The position numbers and the translations under genes were made by a program. Positions 54,336-63,373 of a stretch of 64,000 nt of DNA are shown one piece after another (the stretch's first letter is position 1; each line of letters begins with the position of its first letter). The DNA is from Alphaproteobacteria bacterium (lineage in GTDB: Bacteria > Pseudomonadota > Alphaproteobacteria > UBA8366 > GCA-2717185), in the NCBI GenBank assembly GCA_012103325.1, contig WLWY01000003.1:372001-436000 (forward strand), written 5' to 3'. The notes below the pieces were generated by a model. That model was not told the origin of the DNA. It did not search any database and saw only the letters and a list, made by a program, of their open reading frames with translations.

Positions 54336-54794
54336 TCAGCGGTCGCGCCACTCCCAGGGCTTTGCGAATTTGCCCCGCCACAATCCGCGCTTCGCTTTCT
54401 GCGCGCGCTTTTCAACGGCAACATATTTTTTGGTCACCGCACGGTCCGCCAGCGCCCAACCGGTATGCACCATATTCGAAGACAAATCGAAACCGCCCGC
54501 TTCGCAATAGGCATAAGCGAAAGGCGCGTCTTTGCTTTCTTTCAGCCGGCACGTTACCGACGCGCCCAGCACAAGGTCCATCAGTGCGGTTTTGGCAATC
54601 GCCCCGCAACGATACGTCTTACCTTTGGCGTCGCAGACCTGATCCAATTCGGGGGCGTCGATGCCATGTAAATGCATCCGGACCCCGTTGACCATCAAGA
54701 TGTCCCCGGCGATGACCGTGGGATTGCCCATGATTTCGGCCGCGGCGGGGAACGCCGAAGACACGAGAAACAAAACAGCGATTAACTTTTTCAT
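54336..54794 (-). CDS. Thermonuclease/SNase-like secreted protein
   Basis: A 152-residue exported SNase-like protein with a signal peptide (MKKLIAVLFLVSSAFPAAAE). The family core MHLHGIDAPELDQVCDAKGK and CEAGGFDLSSNMVHTGWALA is present. The catalytic Arg usually in RLxGIDAPE is His here (HLHGIDAPE) and the second Arg region reads APFAYAYC. Nuclease activity is therefore doubtful by inspection. It is monocistronic. Confidence 0.82.
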   Translation of the reverse strand: MKKLIAVLFLVSSAFPAAAEIMGNPTVIAGDILMVNGVRMHLHGIDAPELDQVCDAKGKTYRCGAIAKTALMDLVLGASVTCRLKESKDAPFAYAYCEAGGFDLSSNMVHTGWALADRAVTKKYVAVEKRAQKAKRGLWRGKFAKPWEWRDR

Positions 54795-54891
54795 GCACCG
54801 ATCCTAACCGATCGCCCCGAAATCACGGCTCACGTCATGACAATACAGTGTAAGGTTGCCGTCATTAAGAAACATTAGGGTAAACAACATC

Positions 54892-55773
54892 TTAACGGTG
54901 AATTTTCGCTTCGCGATAGAATATGAACAGGCCGCTACCGATAACTATCGCGGCGCCGAGCAACGTATTCAATCCCGGAATATCACCAAACATCAGATAT
55001 CCGTACAGCGTGGCCCAAATCAGAGTAAAATAACGAAATGGCGCCACAACGACGGCTTCGCCATAAAGAAATGCGGAAACCAGAAAATACTGCCCGGTCC
55101 CCTGTAAAATGCCGGTCAGCATAAATAGACCAAGCGCCTCCAGGTCCGGCGTGCGCCACCCGAACAGGGCGCTTGAAAGCCCACCGAGCATCACACAGGC
55201 CGTGGTGCAAATCATGATCGAATTCGCATTGTCCGTTTTGGAAAGCCGGCGCGTCGCGATATCCCGGAAACAGATTAAAAATGTCGCGCCCAGCGCCAAG
55301 AGCGACGGCCAAAGCAGTGTATCGCCGCCGGGTCGGATCATCATAAGCGTGCCCCCGAACCCGACGGCCACGGCTGTCCAGCGCCGCCAGCCGACCTGTT
55401 CGCCCAAAAAATACGGTGCCAGCGCCGTCAGAATTATGGGGGATGCGAACATGACCGCGGTAATATCGGCCAGCGGCATATGTTTGATCGCCACCATGAA
55501 CATGAACGATGTAACAACGGCGAAAAGGCCGCGGGCGATCTGTCCGTTCCAATTCACGATCCGCACCGCGCGGACACCACCGCTGCGCCACACCATGATC
55601 GATATCGGAATGAAAACGAAGATCGACCGGAAGAACAGAATTTCACCGGGCGGGAAACTACCCGTCAGGAATTTCGACATCCCGTCGGTAAACGCCAGGA
55701 TCGCGCCCGCCACGATAAGACAGAAGATGCCTTTCAACTGCCTCGAAGATCGCAAGGCGGAACGGACATCCAA
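54892..55773 (-). CDS. DMT family transporter (EamA)
   Basis: A 293-residue integral membrane protein with ten predicted helices in two EamA repeats (LIVAGAILAFTDGMSKFLTG... and ALFMLTGILQGTGQYFLVSA-type segments). The repeat ends SPIILTALAPYFLGEQVGWR and YLMFGDIPGLNTLLGAAIVI are characteristic. It exports or imports small metabolites; the direction and substrate are unknown. It lies between the ABC ATPase and the SNase gene on the same strand. Confidence 0.9.
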   Translation of the reverse strand: MDVRSALRSSRQLKGIFCLIVAGAILAFTDGMSKFLTGSFPPGEILFFRSIFVFIPISIMVWRSGGVRAVRIVNWNGQIARGLFAVVTSFMFMVAIKHMPLADITAVMFASPIILTALAPYFLGEQVGWRRWTAVAVGFGGTLMMIRPGGDTLLWPSLLALGATFLICFRDIATRRLSKTDNANSIMICTTACVMLGGLSSALFGWRTPDLEALGLFMLTGILQGTGQYFLVSAFLYGEAVVVAPFRYFTLIWATLYGYLMFGDIPGLNTLLGAAIVIGSGLFIFYREAKIHR

Positions 55774-55823
55774 TCGTCAGGAACCTGTTGGCATCTTACT
55801 TAGAGGCTGCAGTGCACCGCTCC

Positions 55824-57929
55824 TCACGACGCAAGGCGCACTTTCACAGTGATAACCGGCTCGACGTCTTGCAATTCGTCCATGGGAATATGGCAGGCAA
55901 TGGCGTGCTTGTCGGCGTGAAATTGCACCGGCGGCGGTTCGTTGTCGCATATCGCGCCAAGCCGCCTCTGGCAGCGTGTGGAGAATGGGCATCCTTTTGG
56001 CGGATTTAGCGAACTGGGCAATACACCTTCAAGCACGATGCGGCGCTTTTCGACCGTGGTGTCAGCGATCGGCACAGCGGAGAGCAGCGCCTCGGTATAG
56101 GGGTGATAAGGTGGGCTGAATACCTCGTCCGTTGTCCCCTGCTCCATCACGCGCCCCAGATACATGACGACGACCCGATCCGCGAGATAGCGCACCGCGC
56201 TCAGATCGTGGCTGATAAACAGCAAGGTTGTCTTGTGGTCGCGCTGGATATCCATGATCAACTCGGTCACCGCCGCAGCGACGGACACATCCAGCGCGGA
56301 GATCGGTTCATCGGCGATAACCGCGGCAGGGTTGCCCGCGAAGGCGCGCGCGATCGCGACGCGTTGTTTCTGGCCACCAGACAGTTGGCGTGGTTTGCGT
56401 GACGCGAACTCACTCGGCAGCTTTACCATCTCAAGCAGTTTTTGCACCCGTGACCGGACTCGGGATGTATCCCGCTCGATGCCAAATTTTCGGATGACCC
56501 GGCCGATCTGGGCACCGATCGTGAGCGACGGATTCAAGGTTTCGTTCGGGTTCTGAAAAATCATCTGTAGCGCGCCCAACTGCGCCGGCGACCGGTCGTG
56601 CGCGAGCAGGCCTCCAACATCTGAGTCTTGAAAGCGAACCGCCCCACTCGTCGCCGTCTCCAATCCCATCAGGACGCGCGCGACCGTCGATTTACCGCAA
56701 CCCGACTCGCCGACGATTGCCACGGTTTCCCCTTCGCGCGCCTTGAAGCTCAAATCCTCGTTCGCTTTGACATATCGGACCGTTTTTCCCGTTACGAACG
56801 CGCGTAAAGAGGTGTCGCGGACGGTGTAGTATTTTTGCATACCGTCGACTTCGAGAACCGTCTCGCCGAAAGCGCTTGGCGGACGATAATCGCCCTCGGG
56901 TAAGGCACAGACGGGCTCGACCACCTGCCATCGTGCACACCGCACGGTATGAGGCGCGCCGCCATCGGACGGCACCGCCTCCATCGCAATCGATTGAATG
57001 CCGCAGACGCCCTGCTCGAACGACGGGCAACGCGGCCCGAAATTGCACCCCTGCGGCCGCTCATGCGGCAAGGGGAGCTGGCCCGGAATTGCGGTCAACG
57101 GACGCTCATTCTTATCGGCATGGGGCAGCGGAACGCATCCGAGCAGTCCGAGCGTATAAGGGTGCCGGGGCTGCTCGAAAATTGCATCGATGTCACCGCT
57201 CTCCACCATCTCGCCCGAATACATAACGCCAATCCGGTCGCATACCTCCAGCATCAATCCCAAATTATGCGAAATGTAGAGCAGTGCCGTACCGTACTTC
57301 CGGCTCAATTCGGCGATCAGCGTGACAATGCCGGCCTCGACCGTCACGTCAAGTGCGGTCGTCGGTTCGTCGAGCAACAGCAGCGCCGGCCGGCCGAGCA
57401 ACGCCATGGCGATGACGACCCTCTGTTGCTGTCCTCCGGAAATCTGGTGTGGATAGGCGGCCATGACCCGCTCGGGATCGGGCAACTCCACATCGCGAAG
57501 CATCTCGACCGCCTGATCATACGCTTCGTCGGCCGAGGCGTCGGCATGGGTCACCGGTACTTCCGCGAGCTGGGTGCCAATCGTAAGGGCCGGATTCAGC
57601 GCCGCCATTGGTTCCTGGTACACCATCGCGATCTGGGACCCGCGAAGGGCGCGGAGCTCCGCCGCACTGAGCGCGGCCATATCCTGGCCCTTGAAACGCA
57701 CCGTCCCGTCAACGATGCCGCCGTTCCCGCCCAGATAGCGCATGATCGCCATGGCCACCGTCGACTTACCGCAACCGGATTCACCGACCAGCCCAACGCT
57801 TTCGCCAGGCATCAGCGATAGTGAGAAATCGATTACCGCTGGGATTTCACCCGCGCGGGTGAAATAGGAAACGCAGAGATCTTCGATCTCGAGGACCGGC
57901 GTGTCGTGCGTATCGTTGCGATCAGCCAT
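55824..57929 (-). CDS. Peptide-type ABC transporter, fused dual ATP-binding protein
   Basis: A 701-residue fusion of two ATPase domains (about residues 8-330 and 355-690), equivalent to DppD plus DppF. Each has Walker A GESGCGKST, a signature (ISGGQQQRV; LSGGQKQRV), a Walker B (LLDEPTTALD; IADEPISALD) and an oligopeptide C-terminal Cys motif (CNFGPRCPSFEQGVC; CPFSTRCQRRLGAIC). It energises the permeases encoded upstream. A MITE-like element lies 7 bp upstream of the ATG, and the remaining leader has no Shine-Dalgarno. Expression may therefore depend on the element. Confidence 0.92.
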   Translation of the reverse strand: MADRNDTHDTPVLEIEDLCVSYFTRAGEIPAVIDFSLSLMPGESVGLVGESGCGKSTVAMAIMRYLGGNGGIVDGTVRFKGQDMAALSAAELRALRGSQIAMVYQEPMAALNPALTIGTQLAEVPVTHADASADEAYDQAVEMLRDVELPDPERVMAAYPHQISGGQQQRVVIAMALLGRPALLLLDEPTTALDVTVEAGIVTLIAELSRKYGTALLYISHNLGLMLEVCDRIGVMYSGEMVESGDIDAIFEQPRHPYTLGLLGCVPLPHADKNERPLTAIPGQLPLPHERPQGCNFGPRCPSFEQGVCGIQSIAMEAVPSDGGAPHTVRCARWQVVEPVCALPEGDYRPPSAFGETVLEVDGMQKYYTVRDTSLRAFVTGKTVRYVKANEDLSFKAREGETVAIVGESGCGKSTVARVLMGLETATSGAVRFQDSDVGGLLAHDRSPAQLGALQMIFQNPNETLNPSLTIGAQIGRVIRKFGIERDTSRVRSRVQKLLEMVKLPSEFASRKPRQLSGGQKQRVAIARAFAGNPAAVIADEPISALDVSVAAAVTELIMDIQRDHKTTLLFISHDLSAVRYLADRVVVMYLGRVMEQGTTDEVFSPPYHPYTEALLSAVPIADTTVEKRRIVLEGVLPSSLNPPKGCPFSTRCQRRLGAICDNEPPPVQFHADKHAIACHIPMDELQDVEPVITVKVRLAS

Positions 57930-57936
57930 GCTTATA

Positions 57937-58193
57937 CCAAGGAGCGTTGATAGTGACCCCTAGAGATCGCGAATGCGGTCCGTCGGGTAGGAGGGGCGGC
58001 GCCGACGATGCGGGGCATCGTCAAGCCGTTCCGACGCCCTCCGACGGACCGCACTCGCGACCCGAAGGGCGGGTTATCCAGGCTTTCGGACAGCGTCGCG
58101 CACGGCTTCCGATGCACCGCATCGCCGCACCGTGCGCTTCTTGCCAAAAACCTGGATAATCTGTCTCTAAGGGTCACTATCAACGCTCCTTGG
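57937..58193. mobile_element. MITE-like element, copy 3
   Basis: A 257-bp element nearly identical to 15379-15635, flanked by TA (57935-57936, 58194-58195). Its terminal inverted repeats are CCAAGGAGCGTTGATAGTGA and complement. It is inserted within an operon, exactly between the DppC-like stop codon (58196-58198) and the dual ATPase start (57929). No transposase is encoded. Confidence 0.88.
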
Positions 58194-58195
58194 TA

Positions 58196-59074
58196 TTAGT
58201 CCCGAAGTGAAACTTCGCGCAGGCCGTCGGCCAGCAGGTTGAAACCAAGAACAAGCGAAGAAATGGCGGCGCAGGGAATTAGCGTCATATGCGGAAAAAT
58301 CATCGCCATGCCGCGCGCTTCATTGACCATCCCGCCCCAGTCCGGGTTCGGCGGCGGCAAGCCGAGGCCGAGGAAACCCAACACGCCAATCGTGATGATG
58401 ACGTATCCCAAGCGCACGCAGGCGTCGACGATCAATGGTCCCCGCGCGTTCGGTAGGATCTCGACCATCATGATGTAGAACGACGTCTCGCCGCGGGTCT
58501 GCGACGCTGCAACATAGTCCCGGTTGCGCAGATCCAGCGCCAGACCGCGCACGATGCGCATGATGCCCGGCGCGCTGGCAAAGGTGATCGCGATAACGAT
58601 GTTGAACCCCGATGCGCCGAAGGTCGCGATCACGATGATGTAGAGGACCAGCACCGGAAACGACAGGATGATGTCGCCGATCCGGCTTAGGACCGTATCC
58701 CACCAGCCGCGGTGATACCCAGCGGCCAACCCCATGATGATGCCCACGACATAGGCGCAGCCGGTCGCCAAAGGCGCATAGATCAGCACCGTCCGCGATC
58801 CCCAGATGATCCGCGACAGGATATCGCGGCCGAGATTGTCCGCGCCGAGCCACAAGGTCGTGCCCGACGCGGCGTGAAGCGTGCCTGGCTTCGCGAAAGG
58901 CTGCAGGATTGCCAGCGGATCATGCGGCGCCAGCAACGGCGCAAACAGAGCGACAAGAACCCAGAACAGGATTAGCCCGGCGCCGAGCATGCCGATCCAG
59001 CTTTCCCGCAGCAACGCGATCGAGCGCAGGGCGGCGCCGGTCGATGACGATGGGGTTTTCGCGATATCCGTCAT
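58196..59074 (-). CDS. ABC transporter permease (DppC-like)
   Basis: A 292-residue permease with the DppC hallmark LWLGADNLGRDILSRIIWGS, the EAA loop YVAASQTRGETSFYIMMVEI and the C-terminus LGFNLLADGLREVSLRD. GAGG about 6 nt before the ATG at 59074 fixes the start over a longer upstream frame. It is part of the second peptide-type ABC operon and lies 7 bp after the DppB-like gene. Confidence 0.92.
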   Translation of the reverse strand: MTDIAKTPSSSTGAALRSIALLRESWIGMLGAGLILFWVLVALFAPLLAPHDPLAILQPFAKPGTLHAASGTTLWLGADNLGRDILSRIIWGSRTVLIYAPLATGCAYVVGIIMGLAAGYHRGWWDTVLSRIGDIILSFPVLVLYIIVIATFGASGFNIVIAITFASAPGIMRIVRGLALDLRNRDYVAASQTRGETSFYIMMVEILPNARGPLIVDACVRLGYVIITIGVLGFLGLGLPPPNPDWGGMVNEARGMAMIFPHMTLIPCAAISSLVLGFNLLADGLREVSLRD

Positions 59075-59081
59075 CGGCGCC

Positions 59082-60014
59082 TCACGAAAACCGGATGCGC
59101 GGGTTGAGGTAGGTATAGCCGATATCGGCAATCGTCTGTGTCGCGACAGCAACGAATACTGCGACCATCGCGCAGGCTTCGATAACGAAGATATCCTGGT
59201 TCAGCGACGCCTCCAGAAGCAACGCGCCGAATCCTTTATAGGCAAAAAAGAATTCGACGACGATGACGCCAGACAGCAACCAATTGAGCTGCAGCATGAT
59301 GACGGTGAACGGCGCGATCAACGCGTTGCGTAGGGCATGTTTCACGATGACTTGACGATACGGCAGGCCTTTCAGGATCGCCGTGCGGATATAGGGCGTG
59401 GTCATGACCTCGGCCATGGACGCCCGCGTCATGCGCGCGACATAGCCGAAGTCGTACAGGAACAGCACCATGACCGGCAGGATAAGTTGCGTCGGGTCGA
59501 ACCCGTTGATCATGCCCGATGTGCCCGGCAGCCATTTCAGTCCAAAAACGAAGATCGCGGAGAGGAACACAGCGCTGGCGAATTCGGGGATCGACGTCGT
59601 CAGGACGCTCGTGATCGAAATCGCCCGATCAAGCTTCGAGCCTTCCCGCATCCCAGCCAGCACGCCGAGGATCAGAGATGCGGGAATGATCAATGCGAAG
59701 GTCCAAAACCCGAGCACCGCCGTGTTCCAAAGCCGCGGCCACATGATGTCTCCGACCGGAACCTTGAAGCGGTGCGACACGCCCAACTCGCCGGTCATAA
59801 AATTTCCAGCCCAAACGCCGTAGCGATACCAGAGGGGCTCGAAATAGCCGTGCTGCTCGAGCCATATATTCTTTTGCTCATCGCTGGCGTACTGACCGAG
59901 CACCTTGGTCGCCACGCTCCCCGGCGAAATTTCCAAGACCAGGAACAGCAGAATCGACACGGCAACCATGGTCATGACCATGAAACCGATCCGCTTGGCG
60001 ATGAGTATCAACAT
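59082..60014 (-). CDS. ABC transporter permease (DppB-like)
   Basis: A 310-residue permease: MLILIAKRIGFMVMTMVAVS with the first helix, FLVLEISPGSV, then the EAA loop IRTAILKGLPYRQVIVKHAL and the C-terminus YTYLNPRIRFS. Six helices are predicted. The ATG at 60014 fits family starts, but its Shine-Dalgarno is weak; an in-frame GTG at 60047 is possible. It lies downstream of the frameshifted binding-protein gene. Confidence 0.9.
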   Translation of the reverse strand: MLILIAKRIGFMVMTMVAVSILLFLVLEISPGSVATKVLGQYASDEQKNIWLEQHGYFEPLWYRYGVWAGNFMTGELGVSHRFKVPVGDIMWPRLWNTAVLGFWTFALIIPASLILGVLAGMREGSKLDRAISITSVLTTSIPEFASAVFLSAIFVFGLKWLPGTSGMINGFDPTQLILPVMVLFLYDFGYVARMTRASMAEVMTTPYIRTAILKGLPYRQVIVKHALRNALIAPFTVIMLQLNWLLSGVIVVEFFFAYKGFGALLLEASLNQDIFVIEACAMVAVFVAVATQTIADIGYTYLNPRIRFS

Positions 60015-60122
60015 GGGCTGGGCAGCGATCCGTTCGCGTTCAAGCACCAGTCGGCCGCATCGCCTCTTTCAAGGCGCGCTGATCTCATCATGATGACCCG
60101 ATTATAGGTCATTCAGATCACG

Positions 60123-61828
60123 CTATGCGTCGATCCACACCTTGTTCCACTGATGGTAAACGGTCGGATGCATCTTGATGTTTTTAATCTTATCGCTAGC
60201 CGCAAACATGACGGACCGGAAGAACGGTTGCACCATGATGGCGTCGTCCTGGACCTGCTTTTCAACCTTCGCCATTACGTTACGACGCTCGTTGATATCG
60301 ATTGTCGATTCTGCCTGGGTCAACAGGTCGTCGAACGCATCGCTATTGTAATGTGTCTCATTCCAAGGCACGCCTGAGCGATAAGCCAAGCCCAGCAGCA
60401 TGGTACCCAAAAGGGCCGGTGCGTCCACGAAGTCAGGCTGAACGGCGCCTTGTCCCACACTTCCCAATATTGCGCCGCAGGCATCACATTAACGTTCAGC
60501 GTGATTCCGGCTTCGGCGAGATTCTGTTTCAGGACCACGACGGAATCCTGTTCCCAGGTGCCTTGTGTGTTGCCGACATTACAGGTGATCTCAAGGCCAT
60601 TCGCATGGCCAGCTTCAGCCAGCAGTTTTTTCGCCCCCACCACGTCACGCGCCACCTTAGGCAGCGCTGCATAATCGGGCTGACAATCGCAGACGTGATG
60701 ATTTTCGCCGACAGAACCCAGACCGCGATGCGCCGTCTTCAAGTTCTGCGCGTTGTCGGACGCCAGCAAAATCGCTTTACGCACGCGAATGTCGTCAAAC
60801 GGCTTCGCGTCGGTCTGCATCCGGATGACACCGGTTTGAGCCGTCGTCGCTTCGTGAACGACGATGCCCGGGATTCCCTTAGCCACTTCCAGAGTATTGA
60901 GGTCCAGTACATACAGAGCATCGACCTGGCGCGACGCCACGGCGGCGAGAGCAGCCGACGAATCAGGGCCCGTATCAATGTAATGAATTTCGCTCAAGTA
61001 AGGCTCTTCGTCCCAATAGGGCGACTTCCGGCGTTTGAGAATCGCCTTCTCGCCGACTTTGTATTCCGCCAGCGTGAAAGGTCCGGTACCGAGTTCCGGT
61101 GTCTTGGAAATATTGCCGCCTTTTTCGTCGAAGCTCCGATGCACGATCATGGCCGGGTAGTGATACAGCTTTTCCGGCAGCGCCAGATCCGGTGAATTCA
61201 GATGGAAACGGACGGTATACGTATCGACCTTCTCGATGGCGCCGGGCGTCATCGTCTTGATCTTGATCGGCTTGCCGTCCTTGTCCTTCCCGTCCTTGGT
61301 ATCCACCATCGAATTCAACAACCCAAGTATCGACGATCCGGTCGCGGGATCGAGCCAGCGCTTAACGTTGTAGACAACGTCATCAGCCGTCAATTCGTCG
61401 CCATTGCCGAACTTGACGCCCTTGCGAATTTTGAACGTCCAGGTCTTCAAATCGTCGGACGGCGCCCAGGACTCTGCCAGCAACGGCCGGGTGACGTTAT
61501 CCGGTCCGGTGATCGTCAAATACTCCACCATCTGGCGGGCGATATTGGATTTCTCAACCCAGTCATAGGTATGCGGATCGGACATGTCCTGAACCGCCAT
61601 GGCCATGCGGATTACGCCACCTTTTTTCGGTGTCGCCGCCATGGCATCGGTCGCAGGCCCGACGATGCCGGCCATCGCATAGGCAGCACCGGCCGAAACG
61701 CCGAGCAACGTCGTCGTACGCAGAAACTCCCTACGGTCGACCGCTCCCTTTTTGAGTTGTTCCCGAAGTTCCGGAATACTCGGATGCATTGCGTCGTGTT
61801 TCGAAAGGTTCTTCTTCGAATTCCGCAT
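60123..61828 (-). pseudogene. Peptide-type ABC substrate-binding protein, frameshifted
   Basis: From ATG 61828 the frame gives a family 5 binding protein with a twin-arginine signal (DRREFLRTTTLLGVSAGAAY) and body motifs LLAESWAPSDDLKTWTFKIR and LGTGPFTLAEYK, up to FSLTSWTHRP. The end (LLGTMLLGLAYRSGVPWNET to HQWNKVWIDA) is in another frame to 60123. One extra C in the C-run at about 60413-60415 would restore a ~568-residue protein. This suggests a single-base deletion, real or a sequencing slip. It is the first gene of the second ABC operon. Confidence 0.88.
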
Positions 61829-62075
61829 AACAAATGCGCTCCCTATTAGCCCTGTTCTGTTCCCCTTAAAGCGCAGGCCAATTAGGCGTGCACGCTCTCA
61901 TCGATCGACACGTGCGCTTTGGGAAATGCGTTAATTGGATTGTTTATTCGTACCAGAACAAAACATATTATGGAGTACACATCAAATCGACGGTCGGCAC
62001 CGACAAATATTGGGCCGGACCGGCGTTACCCCGATAGTGATGAGAATATGGAGCCGCCAAGTGCCGCGAACGACG

Positions 62076-62678
62076 ATGGACAAGAACGATGTCACCCTTG
62101 AATCACGCGACGCACTCCATGATGGCTTCTTCCAGATGGATCATTTCCACCTGCGCCACCGGCTATTCGAAGGAGGCTGGAGCCCATCGCTCAGCCGCGA
62201 AATCATGCTCCGCGCCCCTGTCGCCGCCGTTATTCCCTACGATCCCTTGACCGACAAAGTCGTGCTGATCGAGCAGTTTCGCGGCGGCATGTTCGCCGCC
62301 GGCGATGCGCGGCCCTGGAGTATCGAAATCGTGGCCGGGATCATCGAGAAGGACGAAAGCGCGGAATCCATGGCGCGGCGGGAAACGCTGGAGGAAACCG
62401 GCTGCACGGTCGGCCGCCTCGAACAGATCATGGAATTCTACCCCAGCCCCGGCGGCTGTTCCGAGCATGTCACCGTCTTTTGCGGCGAAGTCTCCACCGA
62501 CGGCGCCGGCGGCATCCATGGCGTGGCTTCGGAAGGCGAGGACATCCGCGTGTTCAGCGAAACGACCGATGCCGCAATGGCAATGATTCAAGCCGGCGAA
62601 ATCAACAATTCAATCGGCGTCATCGGCGTGCAATGGCTCGCGTTGAACCGCGACAGCCTGCGCAAGCGTTGGGCATAA
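62076..62678 (+). CDS. NUDIX hydrolase (ADP-ribose pyrophosphatase-like), paralog 1
   Basis: A 200-residue NudF/ADPRase-type NUDIX hydrolase. The NUDIX box runs G88-x5-E94-x7-R102-E103-x2-E106-E107-x-G109 (AGIIEKDESAESMARRETLE then ETG), and IPYDPLTDKVVLIEQFR with PWSIEIVAG is the ADPRase pattern. It cleaves ADP-ribose or a similar nucleoside diphosphate derivative. A paralog follows 9 bp later on the same strand. Confidence 0.92.
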   Translation: MDKNDVTLESRDALHDGFFQMDHFHLRHRLFEGGWSPSLSREIMLRAPVAAVIPYDPLTDKVVLIEQFRGGMFAAGDARPWSIEIVAGIIEKDESAESMARRETLEETGCTVGRLEQIMEFYPSPGGCSEHVTVFCGEVSTDGAGGIHGVASEGEDIRVFSETTDAAMAMIQAGEINNSIGVIGVQWLALNRDSLRKRWA

Positions 62679-62687
62679 GAGCACGTC

Positions 62688-63290
62688 ATGGATAGAAACG
62701 ACGTCGAGCTTGAGAAAGAAGTCCCGTTGCATGACGGCTTCTTTCGCATGGTCCGCCTGCATCTGCGCCATCGTCTCTTCGCCGGTGGCTGGAGCCCGAC
62801 GATGACCCGCGAGGTGGTGCGGCATGGCACCGTAGCGGCGATCATCCCCTACGATCCCGTGCGCGACACCGTTATCCTGATCGAACAGTTTCGGGCGGCG
62901 ATCTTCGCGGCCGGCGATCCCCAGCCCTGGAGTATCTCCATCGCCGCCGGCATGATCGAACCGGGCGAAAGCGCAGAGGAAATGGCGCGGCGCGAGACAC
63001 TCGAGGAAACGGGCTGTACGGTCGGGCGCCTCGAAAAGGCGTCGGAATTCTATTCGAGCCCTGGCGGCTCATCGCAGCATGTCACATTGTTCTGCGGCGA
63101 AATCTCCACTGAAGGCGCCGGGGGCCTGTATGGTGTTGCGGACGAGAGCGAAGACATAAAGGCTTTCGTCAAGACCGCGGACGAGGCCATCGCCATGGCG
63201 GATTCCGGTGCAATCGACAATGCGGTCAGCATCCTCGGCCTGCAATGGCTCGCCCGAAATCGCGATTCGCTGAGGGCGCGCTGGACTTGA
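62688..63290 (+). CDS. NUDIX hydrolase (ADP-ribose pyrophosphatase-like), paralog 2
   Basis: A second 200-residue NUDIX hydrolase of identical length, colinear with the upstream gene along its whole length (shared LHDGFF, PWSI, SAE.MARRETLEETGCTVGRLE, QWLA.NRDSLR.RW). It arose by tandem duplication, with divergence mainly at the N-terminus and around residues 150-175. The complete NUDIX box is kept, so both copies are probably active. Functional split unknown. Confidence 0.92.
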   Translation: MDRNDVELEKEVPLHDGFFRMVRLHLRHRLFAGGWSPTMTREVVRHGTVAAIIPYDPVRDTVILIEQFRAAIFAAGDPQPWSISIAAGMIEPGESAEEMARRETLEETGCTVGRLEKASEFYSSPGGSSQHVTLFCGEISTEGAGGLYGVADESEDIKAFVKTADEAIAMADSGAIDNAVSILGLQWLARNRDSLRARWT

Positions 63291-63373
63291 CCCCCGGGCA
63301 GCAGAATGGTTGAAAAGTGTCAGGCCAAGCGAGTGGCTCAGGGGGAGTTCTTCAAGGACAGAAAGTGCTGATA

